A stretch of 64,000 nt of DNA from DASZIT01 sp036268775 (GTDB lineage Bacteria; Actinomycetota; Acidimicrobiia; Acidimicrobiales; RAAP-2), in NCBI GenBank assembly GCA_036268775.1, contig DATATM010000034.1:1-64000 (forward strand). The letters are read 5' to 3'. A program made the position numbers and the translations under genes. Shown piece after piece: positions 25,974-33,292 of the stretch. The notes beneath the pieces were generated by a model. That model saw only the letters and a program-made list of their open reading frames with translations, made no database searches and was not told the origin of the DNA. Positions within the stretch are counted from its first letter, which is position 1. Every line of letters begins with the position of its first letter.

Positions 25974-26419
25974 CGGTTGACCTCGTCCGGCGTCGCGGAG
26001 GAGGTGGCAGAGACCGGTCGGAACAGCGGAAAGTACACGTCCTCCTGGTGCTCGAACACCACCTCGACGGCGGCGCCGATGGCGATGTCATCGGGGTCGC
26101 AGTCGACCAGGTTGGTGATCAGCCGCACATCGGGTTGCTCGTCGATCGACACCAGTCCGATCACGTAGGGCTCGGAACCTGGTATCCATTCCTGGACGTT
26201 GACGGTGAACGAGTGGATGGTGGCCCGCCCACTGACCGATTCGGGGGCGAGCTCGCGGCCGAGACAGCCCGGACACACCGGCACCGGCGGGTGGACGAAC
26301 TGCTGACACGACTGGCACCGGAGGAACCGGAGGGTCCCGTCCTCTCCCCCCGTCCAGAAGAACCGGTTGTCGTCGTCGAGCCGGGGCAGGACTCGAAAGG
26401 AGGGGCCGTTGGCTGGCAT
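25970..26419 (-). CDS. DUF35 OB-fold/zinc-ribbon protein, partner of the thiolase-like protein
   Basis: A 149-residue DUF35 protein. A rubredoxin-like zinc ribbon (CQSC...VCPGC, about residues 32-52) is followed by an OB-fold that may bind CoA (FTVNVQEWIPGSEPYVIGLV region). DUF35 proteins bind thiolase-like partners, in mycobacterial steroid catabolism ChsH2 with the Ltp2 aldolase. The ATG at 26419 is chosen because TAATGT ends 7 nt upstream, suggesting a leaderless message; earlier frames are low-quality. It overlaps the thiolase-like gene by four bases and is divergent from the dehydrogenase small-subunit gene at 26485. Confidence 0.85.
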   Translation of the reverse strand: MPANGPSFRVLPRLDDDNRFFWTGGEDGTLRFLRCQSCQQFVHPPVPVCPGCLGRELAPESVSGRATIHSFTVNVQEWIPGSEPYVIGLVSIDEQPDVRLITNLVDCDPDDIAIGAAVEVVFEHQEDVYFPLFRPVSATSSATPDEVNR

Positions 26420-26484
26420 GGCAGGGACATTAACGAGCCGTGTGCCGGTGTGCGACTTGGGCATTCTGTTAGGTTCCAGCCTCG

Positions 26485-27045
26485 ATGCCGACGTGGCTGA
26501 CACCCGAGGAGTACGCGACACTCAATGCCGTCTGTGATCGGCTGATCCCCGCCGACCAGACTCCGGGAGCCGCCGACGCCGGCGTCGTCGACTACATCGA
26601 CGGGTTGTTGGGGGCCTTCTCCTTCGACCCACCGCGGATCTGGGCCGGCGGTCCGTTCTCCGGTCGGCACGGGGGTGAGGCCGGCTTCTCCGACTTCCAC
26701 CGGCTCACCGCGCTGGACGAACTCGCCTGGCGCACCCGGATCGAGGGCTCGCTGGGCCGGCCGGAACGGGAGTTCAACGGTCCGGTGCTCGGGTTCCAGG
26801 AGGCCTACCGGTTGGGGCTGGCCGCCATCGGATCCGACTTCGCCACCTCCGACCCCGACGAGCAGGTCCGACGGCTGCGGGCCAACCGGGCGTTCACCGA
26901 TCTGGTCTACGAGCACAGCTGCGAGGGCATGTACGGCGCCCCCGAGTACGGGGGCAACCGGGACGGGATGGCCTGGACGGCCCTCGGGATCCCCGGAGAC
27001 GTGCAGCCCCGCGGCTGGACCGACGATGAGGTCGCCGGGCCGTGA
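26485..27045 (+). CDS. Gluconate 2-dehydrogenase subunit 3-like protein
   Basis: A 186-residue protein of the gluconate 2-dehydrogenase subunit 3 family, the small partner of membrane or periplasmic flavin dehydrogenases. Landmarks are TPEEYATLNAVCDRLIPAD at the start (cited by LNAVCDRLIPAD) and CEGMYGAPEYGGNRDGMAWTALG near the C-terminus (cited by YGAPEYGGNRDG). Family members usually have a twin-arginine signal peptide, but none is visible, so this one may act in the cytoplasm. It overlaps the start of the GMC oxidoreductase gene, its expected catalytic partner. The start ATG lies 9 nt after TAGGTT (leaderless candidate). Confidence 0.85.
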   Translation: MPTWLTPEEYATLNAVCDRLIPADQTPGAADAGVVDYIDGLLGAFSFDPPRIWAGGPFSGRHGGEAGFSDFHRLTALDELAWRTRIEGSLGRPEREFNGPVLGFQEAYRLGLAAIGSDFATSDPDEQVRRLRANRAFTDLVYEHSCEGMYGAPEYGGNRDGMAWTALGIPGDVQPRGWTDDEVAGP

Positions 27046-28697
27046 CCGTCGACGCCATCATCGTGGGCTCGGGACCGGGAGGATCGACGGTGGCCGACGT
27101 CCTCACCGCCGCCGGCTGGTCGGTGGTGATCTTCGAGAAGGGTCGGAACCACCTCATCGACCTCGAGCATCCGGAGCGGCTGGCTGCCGACTACTCCAAC
27201 GACGAGATCAAATTCCTCTACCGGCATTTCCTCGGGCCCGACCCCTTCCTGGAGCCCCGTACCTTCCGGACCGGGCCGGACGACGGCGACCACTCCTTCG
27301 TGGGGGAGGTGAACACCATCCCCTCCACCGTCGGGGGCGGCGGGACCCATGCCGACGGCAAGGTGCCCCGCTTCCGGGAAGAGGACTTCACCCTGCTGTC
27401 CAGCCTGGGCCCCCAGGCGGGGGCGTCGGTGGCCGACTGGCCGCTCACCTATGCCGACCTCGAGCCGTTCTATGCCGACGTGGAACAGCGGATCGGGGTG
27501 TCCGGGGAAGCCGGCGCCAACCCGTTGGCCGCCTGGCGGTCGGGGCCTTACCCGATGCCGCCGGGCCCGTCGATGTACGGGGCGGTGCTGTCCTCGGCCG
27601 CCGCCGAGGATCTCGGCTACCACCCGTACCCGGCACCGGGGGCGACCAACTCGGTGGTCTACGACGGGCGGCCGGCTTGCAACAACTGCGGGTTCTGCGC
27701 CTTCTTCGGCTGCCCCATCCACGCCAAGGGGGACCCGGTGGCCATGCTCCAGCGGGCGCTGCTGACCGGCAACGCCGAGCTCCGCCCCGAGACCTTCGTG
27801 TCCCGGATCCGGACCGACGGTCAGCGGGCCACCGGGGTGGACTTCATCGGCCCCGACGGCGTCGAACGGTCGATGGACGCCCGTTACGTGGTGGTGGCCG
27901 GGGGAGCGGTGGAGACCCCGAGACTGTTGCTGCTGTCCGGGTTCGACCACCCCCTCATCGGCCGGCACCTGATGGTCCACTTCCAGACCATCGCGGTCGG
28001 CGGGTTCGCCGACCTCCGCTTCCACACCGAGCGGGGCCGGGCGGTCACCCACCTCCACGATGACGCCATCGTCGCCGATGACGCCTCCCGGGCGGCGGCC
28101 AAAGAAGCCGGGCTGCCCTGGATGCGAGGGGGCATCGTGGAGCACGGCGGCACCGGGCTGCCCATCCTGGAAGCCAAGATCTACCCGTGGGGACCGGCCC
28201 ATAAGGAGAGCATGCGGCGATCCCCGCTGCGAGACCGGATGTGGGCCTTCACCATGCAGGGGGAGGACCTCCCGGTGGCCACCAACCGGATCGATCTCGA
28301 CCCGACCGTCCGCGACGTGCGGGGGTTCCCGGTGGCCCGGTACACCTACGCGCCGCATCCCCACGAGGTGGCCGCCTCTGCCCATCACGGGCCGCGGATG
28401 GCCTCCATCCTCTCGGCGATGGGAGCCGAATGGACCTCGGTGGTGACCTCGCCGGGGACCGCGGGGGGACCGGCGGAGAAGTCGACGCCCGGCGCCCCGA
28501 TGAGCCGCCATGTGATGGGCACCGTCCGGATGGGGGAGGACCCGGCCACCTCGGTGGCCGACGCCAACGGTTGCCTCCACCAGCTACCCAATGTGGTGAT
28601 CGCCGACTCCTCGGTGTTCGTCACCTCCACCGGCTACGGGCCCACCCTCACCCTGGCGGCGCTGGCCGCCCGGGCCGCCACTGCCATGATCGGCTGA
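27042..28697 (+). CDS. GMC-type FAD dehydrogenase with an iron-sulfur cysteine cluster
   Basis: A 551-residue GMC oxidoreductase: N-terminal FAD motif IVGSGPGGSTVADVL, GGGGTHADGKVPRF (substrate/FAD loop), and C-terminal HVMGTVRMG plus the final GYGPTLTLAALAARAA. Four Cys at residues 213, 216, 219 and 224 (C-N-N-C-G-F-C-A-F-F-G-C) resemble the [3Fe-4S] site of FAD-dependent glucose dehydrogenases. It probably oxidises a sugar or an alcohol and passes electrons through the cluster. The expected cytochrome c subunit is not encoded nearby. It starts with GTG, overlapping the small-subunit gene by four bases. Confidence 0.88.
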   Translation: MTVDAIIVGSGPGGSTVADVLTAAGWSVVIFEKGRNHLIDLEHPERLAADYSNDEIKFLYRHFLGPDPFLEPRTFRTGPDDGDHSFVGEVNTIPSTVGGGGTHADGKVPRFREEDFTLLSSLGPQAGASVADWPLTYADLEPFYADVEQRIGVSGEAGANPLAAWRSGPYPMPPGPSMYGAVLSSAAAEDLGYHPYPAPGATNSVVYDGRPACNNCGFCAFFGCPIHAKGDPVAMLQRALLTGNAELRPETFVSRIRTDGQRATGVDFIGPDGVERSMDARYVVVAGGAVETPRLLLLSGFDHPLIGRHLMVHFQTIAVGGFADLRFHTERGRAVTHLHDDAIVADDASRAAAKEAGLPWMRGGIVEHGGTGLPILEAKIYPWGPAHKESMRRSPLRDRMWAFTMQGEDLPVATNRIDLDPTVRDVRGFPVARYTYAPHPHEVAASAHHGPRMASILSAMGAEWTSVVTSPGTAGGPAEKSTPGAPMSRHVMGTVRMGEDPATSVADANGCLHQLPNVVIADSSVFVTSTGYGPTLTLAALAARAATAMIG

Positions 28698-28746
28698 GCC
28701 GGGCCACTCCGACCTAGTTGGCCGACTGCCGTTCTACGCTGGAGAC

Positions 28747-29187
28747 ATGGCGATTCAGCGCATGGACAACGTCGGCATCGTCGTCGACGACCTCGACGCC
28801 GCAGTGGCGTTCTTCACCGAACTCGGCATGGAGCTGGAAGGCAGGATGCTGATCGAAGACAGTTGGGCGGGAAACGTCGTCGGGCTCGACGACATGCGAA
28901 GCGAGATCGCCATGCTGCGGATCCCGGACGCCCCCGGCCGGCTCGAACTGGCGAAGTATCACCGCCCGAAGGCGGTCGTCCCCCAGCCGGAGGTCTTTCC
29001 GGCGAACACGCTGGGTCTACACCGCGTCATGTTCGCCGTCGACGACATCGAGGACACCCTGGCCCGCCTCCGCCCCCACGGCGGCGAACTGGTCGGCGAA
29101 GTGGCGCGCTTCGAGGACAGCTTCCTGCTCTGCTATCTCCGCGGGCCGAGCGGCATCATCCTGGGACTGGCCGAGCAGCTCAGCTGA
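28747..29187 (+). CDS. VOC superfamily (glyoxalase/dioxygenase-like) protein
   Basis: A 146-residue protein with two beta-alpha-beta-beta-beta modules of the vicinal-oxygen-chelate fold: MDNVGIVVDDLDAAVAFFTELG, cited by NVGIVVDDL, and HRVMFAVDDIEDTLARL (cited by HRVMFAVDD). The family includes glyoxalase I, extradiol dioxygenases, epimerases and resistance proteins, and the reaction here is unknown. A TACGCT box (28735-28740) ends 6 nt before the ATG, pointing to leaderless expression. The gene stands alone between the GMC dehydrogenase and the SDR. Confidence 0.83.
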   Translation: MAIQRMDNVGIVVDDLDAAVAFFTELGMELEGRMLIEDSWAGNVVGLDDMRSEIAMLRIPDAPGRLELAKYHRPKAVVPQPEVFPANTLGLHRVMFAVDDIEDTLARLRPHGGELVGEVARFEDSFLLCYLRGPSGIILGLAEQLS

Positions 29188-29232
29188 AGGGTTCGAAGCC
29201 GGTCACGACTCCGACGACAGACCCCATACCTG

Positions 29233-29253
29233 GGCGAGAGCGGCGTTCTCGCC
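29233..29253 (+). terminator. Small hairpin between VOC and SDR genes
   Basis: GGCGAGA (29233-29239) and TCTCGCC (29247-29253) form a perfect 7-bp stem with a 7-nt loop, 46 nt after the VOC stop codon and upstream of the SDR promoter box TACCGT. Without a T-run, the terminator role is uncertain. Confidence 0.3.
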
Positions 29254-29273
29254 ACCTGGCTACCGTGTGGCCC

Positions 29274-30095
29274 ATGGATGACAAGGCACGCATCGCGCTG
29301 GTGACCGGGGCATCGTCGGGAATCGGGGCCGCCACCGCCCGGGCGTTGGCCGCCAAGGGGTTCGCTGTCGGCATCGTGGCCCGACGGGCCGACCGGTTGG
29401 AGGAGGTGCTGAAGGACTGCCAGGTCCAGGCGCCGGAGTCGCGGTCGTTCGTAGCCGACCTCTCCGACCCGGACCGGGCGGCGGCCTTGGCCACCGAGGT
29501 ATGGAGCGCCTTCGGTCACCTCGACGTCCTGGTCAACAACGCCGGCATCCCCATGCGCCGGCCGGTGCCCCGGCTCACCATGGAAGACGTGGAGCGGGTG
29601 ATGCGGGTCAACTACCTGTCGCCGGTGGCGATGACACTGGCGGTGCTCCCGATGATGATCGAGCGGGGGAGCGGCACCGTCGTCAACGTCTCGAGCCTGG
29701 GCGGCCGGCTGGGCATCACCACCGAGGCCGCCTACTCGGCGTCCAAGTTCGCCCTCTGTGGCTTCAGCGAGGCGATGGCCGCCGACATCGACGGGACCGG
29801 GGTGAAGGTCCGGCTGGTGCTCCCCGGCGCCATCGACACCGAGATCTGGGACCAGCCGGGGAACGACGCCCCGTTCTATTCCGGACCGCTGACCCCGGCC
29901 GAGGAGGTCGCCGACGGGATCGTCGAGGCCGTCAACGGCGAGGTGTTCGAGCACTACCTCCCGGACATGAAGGCGGTGGTCGAACTCAAGACCGCCGACT
30001 TCGACGGTTTTCTGGCCGGGATGCTGGCGGTGCAGAAGCAACCACCGGGATCGTACGACGCCACCCAGGTGCCGGACCGCGGAACGCTGGGATGA
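29274..30095 (+). CDS. Short-chain dehydrogenase/reductase
   Basis: A 273-residue classical SDR: cofactor motif TGASSGIGAATA (about 12-23), NNAG (NNAGIPM), and the catalytic Ser in VVNVSSLGG with Y-S-A-S-K (AAYSASKFAL). An Arg pair after the first strand (VARRADRL) suggests NADP(H). It probably oxidises or reduces a hydroxyl/keto group. The ATG at 29274 is chosen because TACCGT ends 7 nt upstream; upstream in-frame sequence is not SDR-like. It overlaps the next gene (ATGA), the zinc-type dehydrogenase, indicating an operon of two oxidoreductases. Confidence 0.9.
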   Translation: MDDKARIALVTGASSGIGAATARALAAKGFAVGIVARRADRLEEVLKDCQVQAPESRSFVADLSDPDRAAALATEVWSAFGHLDVLVNNAGIPMRRPVPRLTMEDVERVMRVNYLSPVAMTLAVLPMMIERGSGTVVNVSSLGGRLGITTEAAYSASKFALCGFSEAMAADIDGTGVKVRLVLPGAIDTEIWDQPGNDAPFYSGPLTPAEEVADGIVEAVNGEVFEHYLPDMKAVVELKTADFDGFLAGMLAVQKQPPGSYDATQVPDRGTLG

Positions 30096-31333
30096 AGGCG
30101 CTGGTGTTCGGGCTGGCGCCCGACGCAGCCGAGCAGTCGGAGCCGACCGACGATCTCGACCGGCGGCTGGCCTCGCTTCCCTTCGGTCTGCATGAGGTCG
30201 ACGAGGCCAAGCTGGTCCGGCCTGACTGGGTGATCACCCGGCCCCTCCTTTCCGGGGTGTGCGGGTCGGAGACCAAGCTGGTCCTCGGCGACTTCGACAC
30301 CGGGGACATCGACAACCCGATGGCGGCGTTCTCGTCGATTCCCCACATCCCCGGCCACGAGGTGGTGGCCGAGGTGGTGCGGTTGGGTCCGGAGGCCAAG
30401 GGGTTGGAGGTCGGCCAGCGGGTGTTGTTGAACCCGTGGTTGACCTGCGGGCCGCGGGGGATCGATCCCCCTTGCCCGCCCTGCCGGGCCGGCGACTTGA
30501 ACCTGTGCTGGAGCTTCACCTCGGGGGCGCTCGGGCCCGGGGTCCACCTGGGGGTGGCCACCGACGCCCCGGGTGGCTGGGCCGACCGGATGGCGGCCCA
30601 TGACTCGATGCTCATCCCGGTTCCGGACTCGGTCTCCGACGAGGTGGCGGTGCTGGCCGACCCGTTCGCGGTGTCGCTGCACGCCATCGTCCGCCACCCA
30701 CCCCCACCGGGAGGCAAGGCCCTCGTCTACGGGGCGGGCGCCCTCGGGGTGACCAGCGTGGCGGTCCTCCGGGCGCTCTACCCCGATGTCCAGATCGCGG
30801 TGGTGGCCCGGTTCGCCGCCCAGGCCGCCCTGGCCACCGCCTTCGGGGCCCAGCTGGTCCTGGAGCACGAGCCGCGGCTCGAGCTGGTGGAGGCACTGGC
30901 CGACTGGTCGGGCGGGGTGTTGCACACCGCCTACGACGGGCTGCCGATGGCCCACCCCGGCGGTGTCGACGTCATCTATGACACCGTGGCCCGTCCCGAG
31001 ACCCTGGAGGTCGGGGTCCGGCTCCTGGCCGAACGGGGCACCCTGGTCCAGACCGGGGTCCACACCCCGGGGCGGTGGGAGTACACGCCCATCTACTTCA
31101 AGGAGCTGAGCCTGGTCGGCTCCAACGCCTTCGGGATGGAAGAGGTCGAGGGGGTCCGCCAGCACGCCATCCGCCACTATCTCGATCTGGTGGTGGCCGG
31201 CCGGGTGGATCTCACCGGGATGCTCACCCACCAGTTCCCCCTCGACCACTGGCACGACGCCCTCCGGGCGCTGGCCGCCCAGGACGTCAGTGGGGCGGTG
31301 AAGGTGGCGTTCGGACCGGCCAGCCAGAACTAG
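30092..31333 (+). CDS. Zinc-containing medium-chain alcohol dehydrogenase
   Basis: A 413-residue medium-chain dehydrogenase, longer than the usual 340-380. It has the catalytic zinc segment GVCGSETKLV, PHIPGHEVVAEV, and a structural-zinc cysteine cluster CPPCRAGDLNLC (preceded by LTCGPRGIDPPC). The Rossmann motif is VYGAGALGVTSVAVLRAL. The N-terminal 45 residues are extended (FGLAPDAAEQSEP). It probably oxidises an alcohol to the aldehyde or ketone. Translationally coupled to the SDR gene upstream. It converges on the TetR gene at 31428, with 94 bp between them holding nothing recognisable. Confidence 0.87.
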   Translation: MKALVFGLAPDAAEQSEPTDDLDRRLASLPFGLHEVDEAKLVRPDWVITRPLLSGVCGSETKLVLGDFDTGDIDNPMAAFSSIPHIPGHEVVAEVVRLGPEAKGLEVGQRVLLNPWLTCGPRGIDPPCPPCRAGDLNLCWSFTSGALGPGVHLGVATDAPGGWADRMAAHDSMLIPVPDSVSDEVAVLADPFAVSLHAIVRHPPPPGGKALVYGAGALGVTSVAVLRALYPDVQIAVVARFAAQAALATAFGAQLVLEHEPRLELVEALADWSGGVLHTAYDGLPMAHPGGVDVIYDTVARPETLEVGVRLLAERGTLVQTGVHTPGRWEYTPIYFKELSLVGSNAFGMEEVEGVRQHAIRHYLDLVVAGRVDLTGMLTHQFPLDHWHDALRALAAQDVSGAVKVAFGPASQN

Positions 31334-31427
31334 AGGCCGGCGTCGAGGCACCCAGGGATCTCCAACGGCTGGATCGCCACCTCGACATCGTCGTCATCGG
31401 ACCGCCACGCCGATCTCCTCGGCGATC

Positions 31428-32033
31428 TCAGGGGGTGGGGAGTGTTGCCGCCTTCGGGAAGGCAGCGTCGATGAGGGCGGCGGCGGCCGCCTTGGCTGTC
31501 CGGGCGGTGTCGGGGTCGTGGTCCATCCAGGCGGAGATCCCGGCACCGTCGTAGAGGAGGACGAGTTGGCCGGCCAGCCGTTCCGGGTCGGCGGCGCCGG
31601 CCTCCTTGGCCAGATCGAGGAACAGTGACCGCACCCAGCGGCGGTAGCGCTCGGTGACTTCCCCGATGCTGGATCCGTCGGTGGCCTCGGCGTTGGCGCC
31701 GACGAAGGCGCAGCCCCGGAAGTCCGGCTCGATGAACGAGACGCCTTGCACCTCGAAGACACCGAGCAACCGGTCTCGAGGAGTCTGGAAGCGGGCGGCG
31801 AGCTCTCGGGTCATCCGCGCCTGGGCCTTGGCGTGGCGGGCGGCGAGGTACTCCCGGACCAGGCCGTCCTTGTTGCCGAACAGCGCATACAGCGTCGCCT
31901 TGGCCACCCCGGCCCGCTCGACGATTCGGTCGACGCCCACGGTGTGCACGCCCTCGGCGTAGAAGAGCTCACTGGCCGCCGCCAACAGCCGCTCCCGTGC
32001 CGATCCCCGCTCGGTCGCCTTCTCCGTCTTCAC
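31428..32033 (-). CDS. TetR family regulator of the divergent SDR
   Basis: A 201-residue TetR-type repressor: helix-turn-helix LFYAEGVHTVGVDRIVERAG and GVAKATLYALFGNKDGLV (cited by ends), then a helical ligand domain. The GTG at 32033 is chosen because TATTGT (32046-32041) ends 7 nt upstream, indicating a leaderless message; a longer frame to 32069 would run through an operator. It is divergent from the SDR at 32115, and two copies of CAGAACGGTCTG lie between them. It is a paralogue of the TetR at 6702, but the operators are different, so the two probably have separate targets. Confidence 0.9.
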   Translation of the reverse strand: MKTEKATERGSARERLLAAASELFYAEGVHTVGVDRIVERAGVAKATLYALFGNKDGLVREYLAARHAKAQARMTRELAARFQTPRDRLLGVFEVQGVSFIEPDFRGCAFVGANAEATDGSSIGEVTERYRRWVRSLFLDLAKEAGAADPERLAGQLVLLYDGAGISAWMDHDPDTARTAKAAAAALIDAAFPKAATLPTP

Positions 32034-32037
32034 CCCC

Positions 32038-32082
32038 TTGACAATACCAGAACGGTCTGTATAGTACAAACAGAACGGTCTG
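32038..32082 (+). promoter_or_regulatory. SDR promoter with two TetR-type operators
   Basis: TTGACA (32038-32043) and TATAGT (32060-32065), 16 bp apart, form a near-consensus promoter for the SDR at 32115. Operator O1, CAGAACGGTCTG (32048-32059), lies between -35 and -10. Operator O2, the same 12-mer in AAACAGAACGGTCTGTTT, lies at 32071-32082, near the start point. The 23-bp offset is about two helical turns. The reverse-strand TATTGT box of the TetR gene overlaps the -35 element, so one bound repressor could shut both directions. Confidence 0.65.
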
Positions 32083-32114
32083 TTTAGTTCGGTTCACGGA
32101 GGAAAGGACACGTC

Positions 32115-32849
32115 ATGGGCAGTCAGCGAGATCTGGAAGGATTGAGCGCCCTGGTCACGGGGGCCACCTCTGGCATCGGCAAAGCGGTGGCGGAGGAACT
32201 GGCCCGACACGGCGCCGAGGTGATCGTCCATGGACGGGACGCCGGCCGGGGTCAAGCGGTGGTCGACGCCATCAGCGCCGACGGTGGCAAGGCCCGTTTC
32301 GCCGCCGCCGACCTCGGCCACCCGGCGGAAATCGACCACCTCGTCGAGGAGGTCGGCGCCGTCGACATCCTAGTCAACAACGCCGGGTTCAGCCATTTCG
32401 GGCCGACGGCGGAACTCGATGTCGCCACCTTCGACCGGCTGTTCGCCGCCAACGTTCGAGCCCCGTATTTTCTGGTCGCCGCGCTGGCTCCCAAGATGGC
32501 CAGCCGGGGCAGCGGCAGCATCATCAACATGAGCAGCATGGCCGGTCAGATCGGGCTGAACGGCAGTGCCGCCTACGGTGCCACCAAGGCCACCCTCTCG
32601 TCGATGACCCGGGCGTGGGCGGCGGAGTTCAGCCCGGCCGGTGTCCGGGTCAACGCCATCGCCCCCGGGCCGGCGTTCACCGGCGGCGCCACCCCCGACC
32701 GCATCGAAGCTCTTGGGGCCACCACCCTCCTCGGGCGGGCGGCCCAGCCGGAAGAGATCGCCGATGTCATCGCCTTCCTGGCCTCACCGAAAGCCAGCTA
32801 CGTGACCGGAGCGGTCATCGCCGCCGACGGCGGCCGCACCGCCGTCTAA
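32115..32849 (+). CDS. Short-chain dehydrogenase/reductase under TetR control
   Basis: A 244-residue classical SDR: TGATSGIGKAVAEEL cofactor motif, VNNAGFS, the catalytic Ser in INMSSMAG, Y-G-A-T-K in AAYGATKATL, and NAIAPGPAFTGG. HGRDAGRG after the second strand favours NADP(H). The C-terminal YVTGAVIAADGG is the normal SDR ending, as in 3-oxoacyl-ACP reductase-like proteins. The ATG follows GGAGGAAAGGACACGTC. It is divergent from the TetR at 31428 with two operators in its promoter, so expression is probably ligand-induced. A small VOC-type protein gene follows. Confidence 0.9.
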   Translation: MGSQRDLEGLSALVTGATSGIGKAVAEELARHGAEVIVHGRDAGRGQAVVDAISADGGKARFAAADLGHPAEIDHLVEEVGAVDILVNNAGFSHFGPTAELDVATFDRLFAANVRAPYFLVAALAPKMASRGSGSIINMSSMAGQIGLNGSAAYGATKATLSSMTRAWAAEFSPAGVRVNAIAPGPAFTGGATPDRIEALGATTLLGRAAQPEEIADVIAFLASPKASYVTGAVIAADGGRTAV

Positions 32850-32914
32850 CCCTGAGGGCGGGCAGCGCTCAACCTGGCAACTTCGTCCGACCGCAAGTAT
32901 TCCTGAAGGGAACC

Positions 32915-33274
32915 ATGACCATGAGCACCACCTTCTTCGGCGTCTCCATCGACTGCGCCGACGCCGCCGCGCTGGCCGGGTTCTGGGCCGAGGTTCTCGG
33001 CCGGCGGCTGGCCGACGACGCCACCGCCGAGCATGCCGTCCTGCTCGCCGACGAGCTCAGCGGCGGACCCCGCATCGCCTTCCACCGAGTGCCGGAAGAG
33101 AAACTGACCAAGAACCGGCTCCATTTCGATCTGCTCAGCGAAACCTTCGACGCGGAGACGAAGCGGCTGTTGGGCCTCGGGGCTCGGACCCTCCGCGACA
33201 TCGAAGCCGGGGACGCCCATTGGACGACCTTTGCTGACATCGAAGGCAATGAATTCGACCTGATCGACGGCTAG
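32915..33274 (+). CDS. VOC/glyoxalase-like small protein
   Basis: A 119-residue VOC-fold protein: STTFFGVSIDCADAAALAGFWAEVLGRRL, cited by FGVSIDCADAAALAGFW, and the C-terminal HWTTFADIEGNEFDLID. It has the pattern of a single-module glyoxalase-like protein (PF18029 type), which often occurs in actinobacteria without a known reaction. The ATG at 32915 and a second ATG at 32921 both follow GAAGGG. It lies 65 bp after the SDR on the same strand, so it may be part of the same TetR-controlled unit. Confidence 0.78.
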   Translation: MTMSTTFFGVSIDCADAAALAGFWAEVLGRRLADDATAEHAVLLADELSGGPRIAFHRVPEEKLTKNRLHFDLLSETFDAETKRLLGLGARTLRDIEAGDAHWTTFADIEGNEFDLIDG

Positions 33275-33292
33275 ATCCGCCGCCCAGGCGGG

